DNA of 29,238 nt from Pseudomonadota bacterium (GCA_023388835.1 JAEWFK010000129.1:1-29238), one strand, 5' to 3'. Counted from the first letter of the stretch, positions 7,668-15,489 are shown. Program-made: numbers and translations. Notes: generated by a model not told the origin, from the letters alone.

Positions 7668-8154
7668 GTCCCGGGGTGCCGCCAGCGGCGGCGCTTCGCG
7701 CAACAATGCCCGAAGCGCGCGTCGCCGTGCGCGTGAATTCGCCCTTCAGGGCGTATATGCCTGGCTGCTTCGCGGCGACGAAGGTGGCCAGGATGCGGGC
7801 GACATCGACGCACACATCCGTGACAGTGAAGACTTCAGCGACGCGGACGCCCAGTGGTACAAGACCCTGTTGCACGGCGTCCTGCGTGATGCACCCGCCC
7901 TGCGTGAAGGCTTCCTGCCTCATATCGATCGTCCGCTCTCGGAGCTGTCTCCCGTCGAGCATGGAATATTGCTTATCGGCAGCTATGAACTGCTCAACCA
8001 CATCGAGGTGCCCTACAAGGTGGTCATCAACGAAGCGGTCGAGCTGGCCAAGGATTTCGGCGGCACCGACGGCTTCAAGTTCGTGAACGGCGTGCTCGAC
8101 AAACTGGCGGCCGACCTCCGTCCCCTGGAAGTCCAGGCGGCCAGCCGCCGCTAA
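7654..8154 (+). CDS. nusB: transcription antitermination factor NusB
   Basis: NusB binds boxA RNA together with S10 (NusE) in rRNA antitermination complexes. The all-helical domain begins at R-S-A-R-R-R-A-R-E-F-A-L-Q-G and ends with the family signature V-V-I-N-E-A-V-E-L-A-K-D-F-G-G-T-D, then F-V-N-G-V-L-D-K-L. No ATG precedes the domain at a sensible distance. I choose the TTG at 7654, with a GAGGAAGAAG Shine-Dalgarno at 7641-7650 inside the ribH tail, giving 166 residues with a basic 25-residue leader. The track upstream of this in the same frame is Thr-rich because it shadows the ribH acidic codons. The pairing ribH-nusB is widespread in proteobacteria. Confidence 0.93.
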   Translation: MTTSKSRGAASGGASRNNARSARRRAREFALQGVYAWLLRGDEGGQDAGDIDAHIRDSEDFSDADAQWYKTLLHGVLRDAPALREGFLPHIDRPLSELSPVEHGILLIGSYELLNHIEVPYKVVINEAVELAKDFGGTDGFKFVNGVLDKLAADLRPLEVQAASRR

Positions 8155-8170
8155 GCGGCAGGGGCGAGCA

Positions 8171-9130
8171 GTGGCCGGAGAGTTCGAACTGATCGCCCGC
8201 CATTTCGATTGGCCCGCGCCATCCGGCGTCTTGGGAGTGGGCGATGATTGCGCCCTGTTGACCGTCCGTCCCGGACACCGCCTTGCCACGACGACCGATC
8301 TGCTCGTCGAAGGTTGTCATTTCTTCCCGGACGTCGATCCTGGCTCATTAGGCCATAAGTCTCTGGCCGTCAATGTATCCGACCTCGCGGCCATGGGCGC
8401 CCGCCCCATCGGATGCCTGCTGGGCCTTTCACTGCCTTCTGTCAACGATGCCTGGCTACAGGCCTTCGCCCGTGGTTTCCGCGAGCTCGCCGATGCCGTA
8501 GGCTGCCCCCTGGTGGGGGGGGATACAACCCGCAGTCAAAGGGATATTGTGATCAGCGTGACCGCCATGGGCGAGGTCGCCGCCGGGGCGGCCTTGATGC
8601 GCTCCGCCGCCAGGCCTGGCGACTTGATCTGGGTGACCGGCACGCTGGGCGGGCCGCATGTCGCGCTCGAACTGCTGCGCGGCCATCATCCTGATCACGG
8701 CGACCTGCTGGAAACGCTGAGGCCTATGCTGGAACGACCGCAGCCGCCTGTGGCCTTCGGCGCCGCCTTGGGCGGCCTTGCCCATGCCGCCATCGATATC
8801 TCCGACGGCCTGCTTCAGGATCTTGGCCATATTCTGAAAGCCAGCCAGTGCGCTGCGCAGCTCGACTACCCGCGCCTGCCGATCCATCCCGCCTTGAGCG
8901 GTCTGGCGGCGGCGCTCGTGCAGCGTTCCGTCCTGAGTGGCGGGGACGTCTATCAACTTTGCTTCACTGCGCCACCGGCTGCTGCGGCCAACATTGAAGA
9001 GCTGGCGGCCGTGCACGGCATCAGGGCAACCGTCGTCGGGCACGTATTGCCGGGCGAAGGCGTGCGCGTGTCCGGTGCTCCAATGCCTTTGCGCAGTGCC
9101 GACTACTCCGGTTTCGATCATTTCGGCTGA
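8171..9130 (+). CDS. thiL: thiamine-monophosphate kinase
   Basis: ThiL phosphorylates thiamine monophosphate to thiamine pyrophosphate in the cytoplasm. The protein has 319 residues from a GTG start at 8171, with AGGGGCG just upstream, and begins G-E-F-E-L-I as the family does. Family motifs in order: G-V-G-D-D-C-A near residue 22, L-L-V-E-G-C-H-F near 44, V-N-V-S-D-L-A-A-M-G-A near 67, G-G-D-T-T-R-S near 115 and D-I-S-D-G-L-L-Q-D-L near 212. One deviation: the motif usually written S-G-G-(E/D)-D-Y-E-L is here S-G-G-D-V-Y-Q-L (about residues 256-263), replacing an acidic residue with Val. It follows nusB by 16 bases and precedes pgpA by 1 base. Confidence 0.95.
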   Translation: MAGEFELIARHFDWPAPSGVLGVGDDCALLTVRPGHRLATTTDLLVEGCHFFPDVDPGSLGHKSLAVNVSDLAAMGARPIGCLLGLSLPSVNDAWLQAFARGFRELADAVGCPLVGGDTTRSQRDIVISVTAMGEVAAGAALMRSAARPGDLIWVTGTLGGPHVALELLRGHHPDHGDLLETLRPMLERPQPPVAFGAALGGLAHAAIDISDGLLQDLGHILKASQCAAQLDYPRLPIHPALSGLAAALVQRSVLSGGDVYQLCFTAPPAAAANIEELAAVHGIRATVVGHVLPGEGVRVSGAPMPLRSADYSGFDHFG

Positions 9131-9131
9131 C

Positions 9132-9656
9132 ATGCACGATTCCCGACCGACCCCTTCCTCAGCCACCGTCGTGCATCCTTCGCCGCGGTGGGTGTTTCGA
9201 AATGCCTGGCGTATCGTTGCCTTCGGCTTTGGCAGTGGATTGCTGCGGCCGGCGCCAGGCACCTGGGGGACCTTATTGGCATGGCTCTTGTGGGTCGTGC
9301 TGTTTCAGGGACGTCCCGACATGCTCATCGTCGGCGTGCTCGTGGCGGCCTTCGCGCTCGGCTGCTGGGCGTGCGAACGTACCGGGCGCGCCCTGGGCGT
9401 ACCGGACCATGGCGGCATGGTGTGGGATGAAATCGTCGCGTTCTGGCTGGTGCTCTGGCTCACCCCGAACAGCCTTGCGGCTCAGGCCGTCGCCTTCGTG
9501 GTGTTCAGGGCGTTCGACATTATCAAACCGCAGCCGGTGCGCTATTTCGACGCCCATTTAAAGGGCGGCTTCGGGGTCATGTGGGATGATATCGTCTCGG
9601 CAGCATACAGCTTGCTGGTGATGGCCGTTCTGGTCACCTTCGGAGTGTTTGCATGA
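9132..9656 (+). CDS. pgpA: phosphatidylglycerophosphatase A
   Basis: PgpA removes the phosphate from phosphatidylglycerophosphate to give phosphatidylglycerol, in the inner membrane. The protein has 174 residues from the ATG at 9132, one base after the thiL stop. The frame is open further upstream but there it overlaps thiL. Family motifs: G-F-G-S-G-L-L-R-P-A-P-G-T-W-G-T near residue 35, W-D-E-I near 98 and F-R-A-F-D-I-I-K-P-Q-P near 125. Hydrophobic segments lie at about 45-80, 100-125 and 150-174. The stop codon overlaps the pncC start (ATGA, 9653-9656). Confidence 0.94.
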   Translation: MHDSRPTPSSATVVHPSPRWVFRNAWRIVAFGFGSGLLRPAPGTWGTLLAWLLWVVLFQGRPDMLIVGVLVAAFALGCWACERTGRALGVPDHGGMVWDEIVAFWLVLWLTPNSLAAQAVAFVVFRAFDIIKPQPVRYFDAHLKGGFGVMWDDIVSAAYSLLVMAVLVTFGVFA

Positions 9657-10159
9657 TCCCTCAAGATACCGGCAAGCTGGCGCGAGCATTGGGCGAGCGT
9701 TTGATCGACAAAGGCTGGATGTTTGCCTGCGCCGAGTCGTGCACGGGCGGGCTGCTTGCAGCCGCCATGACGGAGACGCCCGGGTCCAGTCAATGGTTCG
9801 ACCGCGGCATCGTGACCTATAGCAACGCGGCCAAGCAGGAATTGCTGGGCGTGCATGCCGATACCTTGGAACGCTTTGGCGCGGTCAGTGAAGAGACTGC
9901 CATGGAAATGGCCGCCGGCTTGCTGGCGGGCGCTCCGCAAAGCGATTTTGCGGTGTCCACCACCGGCATCGCGGGCCCGGACGGCGCGACCCCGGGCAAG
10001 CCGATAGGCATGGTGTGCTTCGGGTTTGCGACAAGAGCCGGCCAGGGCGTCGTGACCCGCGCCGAGACCAGAGTCTTCCCGGGAGACCGCCAGGCCGTAC
10101 GCGCCGCCGCCGTCGCCTTCGCTCTATCCACCGCCGTGGAATTCAACCCGGCCGACTGA
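9653..10159 (+). CDS. pncC: nicotinamide-nucleotide amidase (CinA C-terminal family)
   Basis: PncC deamidates nicotinamide mononucleotide to nicotinate mononucleotide, recycling the NMN released by DNA ligase. It is a stand-alone 168-residue CinA C-terminal domain with no molybdopterin-binding N-terminal part. Motifs: A-E-S-C-T-G-G near residue 25 (the Ser is the catalytic nucleophile in the family), V-T-Y-S-N-A-A-K-Q near 57 and T-G-I-A-G-P-D-G-A near 104. Its start overlaps the pgpA stop, so it closes the plus-strand housekeeping run. A hairpin follows 15 bases after the stop. Confidence 0.94.
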   Translation: MIPQDTGKLARALGERLIDKGWMFACAESCTGGLLAAAMTETPGSSQWFDRGIVTYSNAAKQELLGVHADTLERFGAVSEETAMEMAAGLLAGAPQSDFAVSTTGIAGPDGATPGKPIGMVCFGFATRAGQGVVTRAETRVFPGDRQAVRAAAVAFALSTAVEFNPAD

Positions 10160-10174
10160 AGAGCCGGAAAATAG

Positions 10175-10191
10175 TCGGGGTCGGACCCCGA
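10175..10191. terminator. short hairpin between convergent pncC and pyrF
   Basis: TCGGGGT, loop CGG, ACCCCGA is a perfect 7-bp stem between the convergent ends of pncC and pyrF. It is followed on the plus strand by ATTTAAC, so only a short T run. It could act as a weak bidirectional terminator. The GGGGTCGGACCCC core also looks like dispersed intergenic repeats seen in Burkholderiales genomes (recollection, not checked); only one copy is in this window. Confidence 0.5.
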
Positions 10192-10200
10192 TTTAACTCA

Positions 10201-11013
10201 CTACACGGCGTTGATGGCGTCGCGAGTGGCGCGAGCGGCGTCTGCGGCGGCCTGGCGCCAGTTCTGGTCTTGGCCGGCGTAAAGGATGGCGCGCGACGAA
10301 TTGATCATCATGCCCTTGCCGCCGCGATCACGGCCGGCGCGTACCGTGGCGGGCACGCTGCCGCCCTGTGCGCCGACGCCGGGAATCAGCAGCGGCATGT
10401 CGCCCACGCGGGCCCGTACCTTGGCGATTTCCTCGGGGAAGGTTGCGCCCACAACCAAGCCGCACTGTCCGCCGCTATCCCACTTTTCCGCGACCAGCGT
10501 CGCAACCTGCAGGTAAAGCGGGGTACCGTGGCGGTCTTCGATGAACTGCAAATCCGACCCCCCGGCGTTCGATGTACGGCACAACACGATGACGCCCCGG
10601 TCCTTCCATTCCAGGTAGGGCGCCACGCTGTCGTGGCCCATGTAGGGGTTCACGGTGACTGCATCGGCTCCGTAGCGCTCATAGGCTTCCCGCGCATATT
10701 GTTCTGCTGTAGAGCCAATGTCTCCACGCTTCGCATCGAGCACCAAAGGCAGGGAGGGGTAGCGTTCCCCGATGTGTCGGCACAGTGCCTGGAGCTGGTC
10801 TTCCGCGGCCAGTGCAGCGAAGTAGGCGATCTGGGGTTTGAAGCCGCAGACGTACGGCGCCGTGGCGTCTACGATGTCACGGCAGAATTCGAAGATGGCA
10901 TCGGGCCGGCCGTGAAGCTCTGGGGGCAGCTTCGCCAAATCGGGGTCCAGGCCCACCATCAGCATTGAATGGGAATCTGTCCAGGCGGCGTCGAGTTTGG
11001 CTTTGAAGTTCAT
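10201..11013 (-). CDS. pyrF: orotidine 5'-phosphate decarboxylase (long, type 2 form)
   Basis: PyrF decarboxylates OMP to UMP, the last step of de novo pyrimidine synthesis. I take the ATG at 11013 (M-N-F-K-A-K-L-D), giving 270 residues. The open frame reaches a TTG at 11058 that overlaps the IclR stop, but the extra 15 residues are unlike the family. The catalytic stretch D-A-K-R-G-D-I-G-S-T-A near residue 96 and N-P-Y-M-G-H-D-S near 126 identify the long proteobacterial/mycobacterial type. The C-terminal phosphate loop is P-G-V-G-A-Q-G-G near 217. It lies 41 bases downstream of the IclR gene on the same strand and may be read from both a distal and a local promoter. Confidence 0.95.
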   Translation of the reverse strand: MNFKAKLDAAWTDSHSMLMVGLDPDLAKLPPELHGRPDAIFEFCRDIVDATAPYVCGFKPQIAYFAALAAEDQLQALCRHIGERYPSLPLVLDAKRGDIGSTAEQYAREAYERYGADAVTVNPYMGHDSVAPYLEWKDRGVIVLCRTSNAGGSDLQFIEDRHGTPLYLQVATLVAEKWDSGGQCGLVVGATFPEEIAKVRARVGDMPLLIPGVGAQGGSVPATVRAGRDRGGKGMMINSSRAILYAGQDQNWRQAAADAARATRDAINAV

Positions 11014-11054
11014 TGCGGAAAGCTTGCGTGGAAGTGGCGGTGCGTCGGTATCAC

Positions 11055-11756
11055 TCAACGGGCCGGCCAGCGGCCGCCCAGCATTTCGGTGGCGCGTCGT
11101 GCGGCTTCGATCGCCATTTCAGACTGTCGGGTAATGGCGTCATCGGTGAAGCGTTCCTTCGGCCCAGAGAGTGAAATCGCGCCCATGAACTCGTTGTCGG
11201 TCCCGAAGACGGCGGTTGCAACGGCAGCGCAGTCAGGATCGCGTTCACCGATCGAGGTAGCCAGCAGATTGTCTGCTGCCGGCATCAGGTCGGTGCCGTG
11301 AAAGGCCATGATCAGCTTGCCGGCAGCGCCGCGGTCAATCGGAAGCAAGTCACCGACATCAATGCGATCCAGGGTAGAGTGGTGGGAGTCGATCCGCAGC
11401 AGGCAGATGCGGTATTCCCGGTCGTGGTACACGTGGAAAGACGCGCTTTCACTGCCATGCTCGACCAGCTCGGTGAGCAAGGGCGTGAGCACGGCGGTGA
11501 CACGGTAGGTGGCTTCATACGAACGCCCCAGTTCGTGCGCGTAGGAACCAAGGGAATAGCGGCCGTCGCTGCGGCGTACCACGAGGGCGGAGCGCTCGAG
11601 CGACGCCAGCAGACGCAGCAGCGTGCTCTTGTAGTACCCGGTGGCGCGCGCCATATCAGCCAAGGTGATGGGCGATGTCTGGCGCGCGATCGCGCGCAAA
11701 ATGGCGATCGCCCGGTCTACGGCGGCGACTCCGCCGCTGTCAGATTCCTGGGTCAT
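11055..11756 (-). CDS. IclR-family transcriptional regulator, candidate regulator of the 11-22 kb catabolic block
   Basis: Regulator of 233 residues. The N-terminal winged helix-turn-helix (about residues 10-70) contains A-V-D-R-A-I-A-I-L-R-A-I and L-A-D-M-A-R-A-T-G. The effector domain spans about 85-225, with R-G-A-A-G-K-L-I-M-A-F and the late G-A-I-S-L-S-G-P segment usual in IclR proteins. It lies 81 bases downstream of the hydroxyacid dehydrogenase gene and probably shares its transcript. No copy of the RTTCT/AGAAY palindrome lies directly upstream, but the ALDH promoter that may drive it carries one. Control of the three nearby promoters is inferred from location, from the shared palindrome, and from the multi-half-site operators known for IclR members such as PcaU. 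Confidence 0.9.
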   Translation of the reverse strand: MTQESDSGGVAAVDRAIAILRAIARQTSPITLADMARATGYYKSTLLRLLASLERSALVVRRSDGRYSLGSYAHELGRSYEATYRVTAVLTPLLTELVEHGSESASFHVYHDREYRICLLRIDSHHSTLDRIDVGDLLPIDRGAAGKLIMAFHGTDLMPAADNLLATSIGERDPDCAAVATAVFGTDNEFMGAISLSGPKERFTDDAITRQSEMAIEAARRATEMLGGRWPAR

Positions 11757-11837
11757 GTCAGCAGGTGCTCCATTGGGATGCTGCCGATTATGCCATGACG
11801 CCCTCGTCGGGTCGTCGCTTGTGGCCGCAAACGTCGG

Positions 11838-12737
11838 CTACGCCGGTTGCCTGACGTTCTCCAGCACGAGGCTGATCGCCGGCGCGTACTTGTCGCCATG
11901 GCCGGCGGCAATGGCAGCGTCGAAACATGCCACCAGGTTTTTCGCGCCCGTCGCATCCACGCCCACCGAGTCGGCCAGTCCCACCGCGTACTCCAGGTCC
12001 TTCTTCGCATAGGAGACGGGGAAGGCCCTTTCCGGAAACTCTTGAGGAACAATGGCCTTCATGCCGTGGTTGCGAAGGGCAAAACTGTCGGCCGAGCCGG
12101 TGGACATGGCTTCGAACAGCCGTTGCGGGTCGACACCGGCCCGGATGCCGATCGCACGAGCTTCGGCCAGTGCCAGCACGGTTTCGTACAACACCATGTT
12201 GTTCAGGATTTTCACTACTTGGCCTGCGCCAATGCCGCCCGCATGCGTGATATCGGATGCGAAGCAAGCGATGAGCGGCTGGATACGTGCGAACAGCGTA
12301 TCATCGGCGCCGACCGGAACAGCCAGGGTGCCGGCTTCGGCGGCGGCACGGGTGCGCATGACCGGCGCGTCGGCGAAGGCGATGCCTCGCTCGGCCAGCT
12401 TGCCGGCCAGTTCGCGCGTCAGTGGCGCGGGTGAGGTGCTGAGGTCCACGATAACTTGGCCGGCCCGGCATTGTGTGAGCAGGCCGTCGCCGCCCTTGCC
12501 TTCCACGACTGCTTGCACGACTTTCCCTGAAGGCAGGGACATGAAGATGATGTCGGCGCGGGCCGCAATCTCGGATTGGCCGGCCTTCTGCACGCCATGG
12601 GCGGCCAGCCGTTCGAGCGGCGCCGCATCGTGATCCGCGGCCAGCACAGTGCTACCGGTTTTTGTTGCAAGGTGGCGGCAAATGGGTTCACCCATGACGC
12701 CCACGCCAATGAAGCCGATGGTTTTGAATTCAGACAT
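11838..12737 (-). CDS. NAD(P)-dependent beta-hydroxyacid dehydrogenase (3-hydroxyisobutyrate dehydrogenase family)
   Basis: Soluble dehydrogenase of 299 residues. The start is the ATG at 12737 with AGGA eight bases upstream; the open frame continues further but is not homologous. The Rossmann motif G-F-I-G-V-G-V-M-G is at residues 8-16, and the catalytic Lys lies in G-I-G-A-G-Q-V-V-K-I-L-N-N near residue 170. The substrate loop, D-A-P-V-S-G-G in classical members, is here D-A-P-V-M-R-T near residue 120. The Arg-Thr pair resembles the YihU-type reductases (D-A-P-V-G-R-T), where the Arg helps hold an anionic head group. The substrate is therefore not safely hydroxyisobutyrate. The gene is 35 bases downstream of the aldehyde dehydrogenase, suggesting sequential oxidation of a hydroxy acid to semialdehyde to acid. 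Confidence 0.88.
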   Translation of the reverse strand: MSEFKTIGFIGVGVMGEPICRHLATKTGSTVLAADHDAAPLERLAAHGVQKAGQSEIAARADIIFMSLPSGKVVQAVVEGKGGDGLLTQCRAGQVIVDLSTSPAPLTRELAGKLAERGIAFADAPVMRTRAAAEAGTLAVPVGADDTLFARIQPLIACFASDITHAGGIGAGQVVKILNNMVLYETVLALAEARAIGIRAGVDPQRLFEAMSTGSADSFALRNHGMKAIVPQEFPERAFPVSYAKKDLEYAVGLADSVGVDATGAKNLVACFDAAIAAGHGDKYAPAISLVLENVRQPA

Positions 12738-12772
12738 GTGAAATCCTGTGTTGAAGAGGCTGGAGGTTCGTG

Positions 12773-14248
12773 TCAGGCGAGATTGCTCGGATCCATGCTC
12801 CAATAGATGCCTTTGCTCTGCTGGTACAGACGGACGCCATTCACGCCTTTCTCCCTGCCGATGCCGCTTTCCTTGAAGCCGCCAAACGGCGTGGAGATGG
12901 ACAACTGCTTATAAGTGTTGATCCACACCAGCCCGGTCTGTAGAGCGCGGGCCACACGCCAGGCACGTTGGTAATTGCTGGTCCAGATGCCGGATGCAAG
13001 CCCATAGACGCTGTCATTGGCCTGTTCGATCAGATCGTTTTCATCGTCGAAGGGCAGTACGCACAGCACTGGGCCGAAGATTTCTTCCCGCACGCAGGTG
13101 GCCCGGTTATTCAAGCCTCCGATAATGGTGGGAAGATGGAAGGCGCCATGGGTCAGCTCCGGGGTGTCCGGACGCTTGCCGCCCACCAGGATCTCGCCAC
13201 CCTCGGCCACTGCGGCGTTCACGTACTTCTCCACTCGGTCGCGCTGGGCAAAGCTCGCGAGCGGGCCCATTTCTGATCCGGCAATGTCCGGCAAGCCCAC
13301 TTTGATCTGGCCGGTGCGTTGCACCAGCAGGGCCACCAGGCGATCGTAGACACCGCGTTGCACGAACAGGCGTGAACCGGCGACACAAGACTGGCCGCTG
13401 CCTTCAAAGATGCCGCCCAGAATGTTATCGGCGGCCGCCTCCAGGTTGGCGTCGTCAAAAACAATGTGGGGAGACTTGCCGCCTAACTCCAGAGCAACCG
13501 GGATCAGACGCTCCGCTGCGATCATGCCGATGGCCCGACCGGTGGCGGTCCCGCCGGTGAAGGACACCATGCGTACGCCGGGGTGTTCGACCAACCATTT
13601 GCCGGTCGTCGCTCCCAGGCCGGTGATGACGTTCAAGATCCCAGGTGGCAGGCCTGCCTCCAGCGCGATCTCGCCCAGCAGCAGGGCCGCTGACGGTGTC
13701 ACTTCCGATGGTTTGAGGATCACCGCATTGCCCGCGGCGAGAGCGGGTGCCAGTTTTTGGGCTTCCATGGTCAGCGGCGAATTCCACGGCGTGATCGCGG
13801 CCACCACGCCATAGGGCTCGTAGGCCGTCATGGACAGATAGTTGCCCCGGGATGGTGTTACCTCTGCGCCCAGGGTCTCGCATGTGGCAGCGTAGTACCG
13901 GAAGGTCGCTGCTGCGCTGGCGGCCTGTGCCTTGCACTCGGACCAGACCTTGCCGTTCTCGATCATTTGCAGCCGGGCCAGATCATCGGCGCGCTCGGTG
14001 ATGCCCGCGGCGATGCGGTTCAATATCTGCGCGCGAATATGTGGCAGCATGTCGCGCCATTCCGGTTTGGCGGCAGCAATGCTTGCGGATTGCACGGCGG
14101 CGTTCACGTGGTCCCGGCTGGCGGATGACACCAGATAATTAGCTTCGCCGGTAGCGGGATTGACGGATTCGAAGGCGTCCTGAGGAGCGGCGATCCATTC
14201 GCCGTTGATGAGGAAGGCCCTGGAAGTGGCAGCCGGTTGAGGCGACAT
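12773..14248 (-). CDS. NAD(P)-dependent aldehyde dehydrogenase
   Basis: Aldehyde dehydrogenase superfamily enzyme of 491 residues, from the ATG at 14248 with GGAG six bases upstream. The cofactor region has T-P-W-N (about 153-156) and K-P-S-E (179-182), F-T-G-G at 230-233, the general base Glu254 in L-E-L-G-G-K, and the nucleophile Cys288 in G-Q-S-C. The C-terminal E-E-I-F-G-P-V and F-G-G-F-K-E-S-G motifs are intact, so it should be active. The family resembles betaine/hydroxymuconic-semialdehyde-type dehydrogenases, but the substrate cannot be read from the sequence. It is first gene of the unit ALDH - hydroxyacid dehydrogenase - IclR, behind a strong operator-bearing promoter and divergent from the Bug gene. 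Confidence 0.93.
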   Translation of the reverse strand: MSPQPAATSRAFLINGEWIAAPQDAFESVNPATGEANYLVSSASRDHVNAAVQSASIAAAKPEWRDMLPHIRAQILNRIAAGITERADDLARLQMIENGKVWSECKAQAASAAATFRYYAATCETLGAEVTPSRGNYLSMTAYEPYGVVAAITPWNSPLTMEAQKLAPALAAGNAVILKPSEVTPSAALLLGEIALEAGLPPGILNVITGLGATTGKWLVEHPGVRMVSFTGGTATGRAIGMIAAERLIPVALELGGKSPHIVFDDANLEAAADNILGGIFEGSGQSCVAGSRLFVQRGVYDRLVALLVQRTGQIKVGLPDIAGSEMGPLASFAQRDRVEKYVNAAVAEGGEILVGGKRPDTPELTHGAFHLPTIIGGLNNRATCVREEIFGPVLCVLPFDDENDLIEQANDSVYGLASGIWTSNYQRAWRVARALQTGLVWINTYKQLSISTPFGGFKESGIGREKGVNGVRLYQQSKGIYWSMDPSNLA

Positions 14249-14276
14249 GTGTTGAACTCCGTGTAGGGATGGGGCT

Positions 14277-14302
14277 ATTCTGTGGAACAGAACTTTCGTT
14301 CT
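14277..14302. promoter_or_regulatory. composite operator of the ALDH promoter
   Basis: On the plus strand: ATTCT (14277-14281), 7 bases, AGAAC (14289-14293), 4 bases, GTTCT (14298-14302). The inner pair extends to an 8-bp perfect inverted repeat, AACAGAAC/GTTCTGTT (14286-14305). It lies immediately downstream of the -10 box, over the expected transcription start, the usual place for a repressor. The same spacing recurs at 14403-14439 and 22221-22258. Confidence 0.72.
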
Positions 14303-14309
14303 GTTTTTA

Positions 14310-14338
14310 ATTATCAAACGTCAGGATTGTGCTGTCAA
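14310..14338 (-). promoter_or_regulatory. sigma-70 promoter of the ALDH unit
   Basis: On the minus strand a perfect -35 TTGACA (14338-14333), a 17-base spacer and a -10 GATAAT (14315-14310). The transcription start is expected near 14303, inside the operator, giving a leader of about 55 bases before the ATG at 14248. Confidence 0.75.
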
Positions 14339-14377
14339 TCCGCGGTGGCCCGAGGGAAAACACGGGTGCCCGGCTCG

Positions 14378-14407
14378 TTGACAGTGGTTCATGATCCTCT
14401 TTATTCT
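14378..14407 (+). promoter_or_regulatory. sigma-70 promoter of the Bug/TctC gene
   Basis: -35 TTGACA (14378-14383), an 18-base spacer and -10 TATTCT (14402-14407). The -10 overlaps the first half-site of the composite operator. The promoter is back to back with the ALDH promoter; the two -35 boxes are 39 bases apart. Confidence 0.65.
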
Positions 14408-14439
14408 ATAAATAGAACATGCGTTCTTATGAGTAGAAC
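14403..14439. promoter_or_regulatory. composite operator of the Bug/TctC promoter
   Basis: Four alternating half-sites: ATTCT (14403-14407), 6 bases, AGAAC (14414-14418), 4 bases, GTTCT (14423-14427), 7 bases, AGAAC (14435-14439). It covers the -10 and transcription start. It has the same core, AGAAC-N4-GTTCT, as the ALDH operator. Confidence 0.7.
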
Positions 14440-14485
14440 ACTATATCGCCAGCGCGACATATCTCGTGAATCATGAGGAGAAAGA

Positions 14486-15451
14486 GTGAAAGCGAGCAAA
14501 CTGATTTTTTCGGCCGCCACGGCCCTGGTCATGAGCACTGCCAGCTGGGCTCAGAGCTACCCCGAACGGTCCATTGATCTGGTGGTGCCCTATGCCGCGG
14601 GGGGCGCAACGGACGTCATTGCACGACTCGTTGCCACCGAGCTGCCGGCCCAATTGGGACAGCATGTGGTGGTCGTCAACAAGCCCGGAGCCGGCACTAC
14701 GCTCGCCGCCACCGAAGTAGCCCGCTCCGCGCCCGATGGTTACAAGCTGTTCATGACGACGGCCGCCCATACGATCAGTGCAAGTCTGTACGGCAATCTG
14801 CGGTATGACCCCATAAAGGACTTTGCGCCTGTTCATCTGGTCGCCCGTATCCCCATCGTCCTGGTCACCGCCACTAATTTTGAGCCCAAAACGCTCGCCG
14901 AGTACGTCAAGTACGCGACGACGGTCAAAGAAGGGATTACGGTCGGTTCTCCAGGGAACGGTTCCCCGCAGCACCTGGCGCAGGCCTTGTTCCAGAAACA
15001 GACGGGTTCGAATTTCGTCCATATTCCCTTCAAGGGCGATGCGCCAATGCTGACCGACTTGTTGGCGGGACAGATAGAGTCTGCGTTTGTCACGCTGTCC
15101 GCTGCCCTGCCACATATCCAGTCGGGAAAGCTGAATGCACTGGCGGTGTCGAATCCGACTCGCATCCCTGTCATCAAGAATGTGCCGACAATGGAAGAAG
15201 CCGGCGTGCCTGACTTCAACGCGGCGACTTGGTTCGGACTCTTTGGCCCCGCCGGAATCGATGACAGCATCGAGCAACGCCTGCACGAGGCTGTAAACCA
15301 CGTCGCTTCTGACGCGGCGTTCGTGGAACGCATTGAGACTATGGGTGGTCAAGTGGTCAATCTGGGTCCCGCTGAATTCCGCGATTATGTGAAGGCCGAA
15401 TCTGCCCAATGGGCCCAGGCCGTGGAAGCATCCGGCGCCCGGGTCGAATAA
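14486..15451 (+). CDS. Bug-family (TctC-like) periplasmic solute-binding protein
   Basis: Periplasmic binding protein of the tripartite tricarboxylate transporter (TTT) family, 321 residues. The start is a GTG at 14486 behind a strong GAGGAG (14475-14480). The signal peptide covers residues 1-22, ending S-W-A. The mature part starts S-Y-P-E-R-S-I-D-L-V-V-P-Y-A-A-G-G, the hallmark of Bug proteins, and has A-A-T-E-V-A-R-S near 75 and G-S-P-G-N-G-S near 154. Bug proteins bind small carboxylates or amides through two water molecules. No TctA/TctB membrane partners are nearby, as is common for the many orphan Bug genes of Bordetella and relatives. Its operator links it to the neighbouring catabolic units, so it may import or sense the same compound. 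Confidence 0.92.
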   Translation: MKASKLIFSAATALVMSTASWAQSYPERSIDLVVPYAAGGATDVIARLVATELPAQLGQHVVVVNKPGAGTTLAATEVARSAPDGYKLFMTTAAHTISASLYGNLRYDPIKDFAPVHLVARIPIVLVTATNFEPKTLAEYVKYATTVKEGITVGSPGNGSPQHLAQALFQKQTGSNFVHIPFKGDAPMLTDLLAGQIESAFVTLSAALPHIQSGKLNALAVSNPTRIPVIKNVPTMEEAGVPDFNAATWFGLFGPAGIDDSIEQRLHEAVNHVASDAAFVERIETMGGQVVNLGPAEFRDYVKAESAQWAQAVEASGARVE

Positions 15452-15467
15452 GGGAAGCTGAAGCGGT

Positions 15468-15489
15468 AGCGGGCCTTTCGGGGCCCGCT
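15468..15489. terminator. hairpin terminator between convergent Bug gene and lactonase-like gene
   Basis: AGCGGGCC (15468-15475), six-base loop, GGCCCGCT (15482-15489) is a perfect 8-bp G+C-rich stem in the 70-base gap between the convergent genes. It is followed on the plus strand by GCTGTTTG. The poly-T run is short, but the position suits a bidirectional terminator. Confidence 0.65.

Noticed and set aside
11014..11058. Longer pyrF from the TTG at 11058
   Set aside because: The 15 extra residues are unlike the family N-terminus; M-N-F-K-A-K-L-D at 11013 fits. The site is left open because neither start has a strong Shine-Dalgarno.
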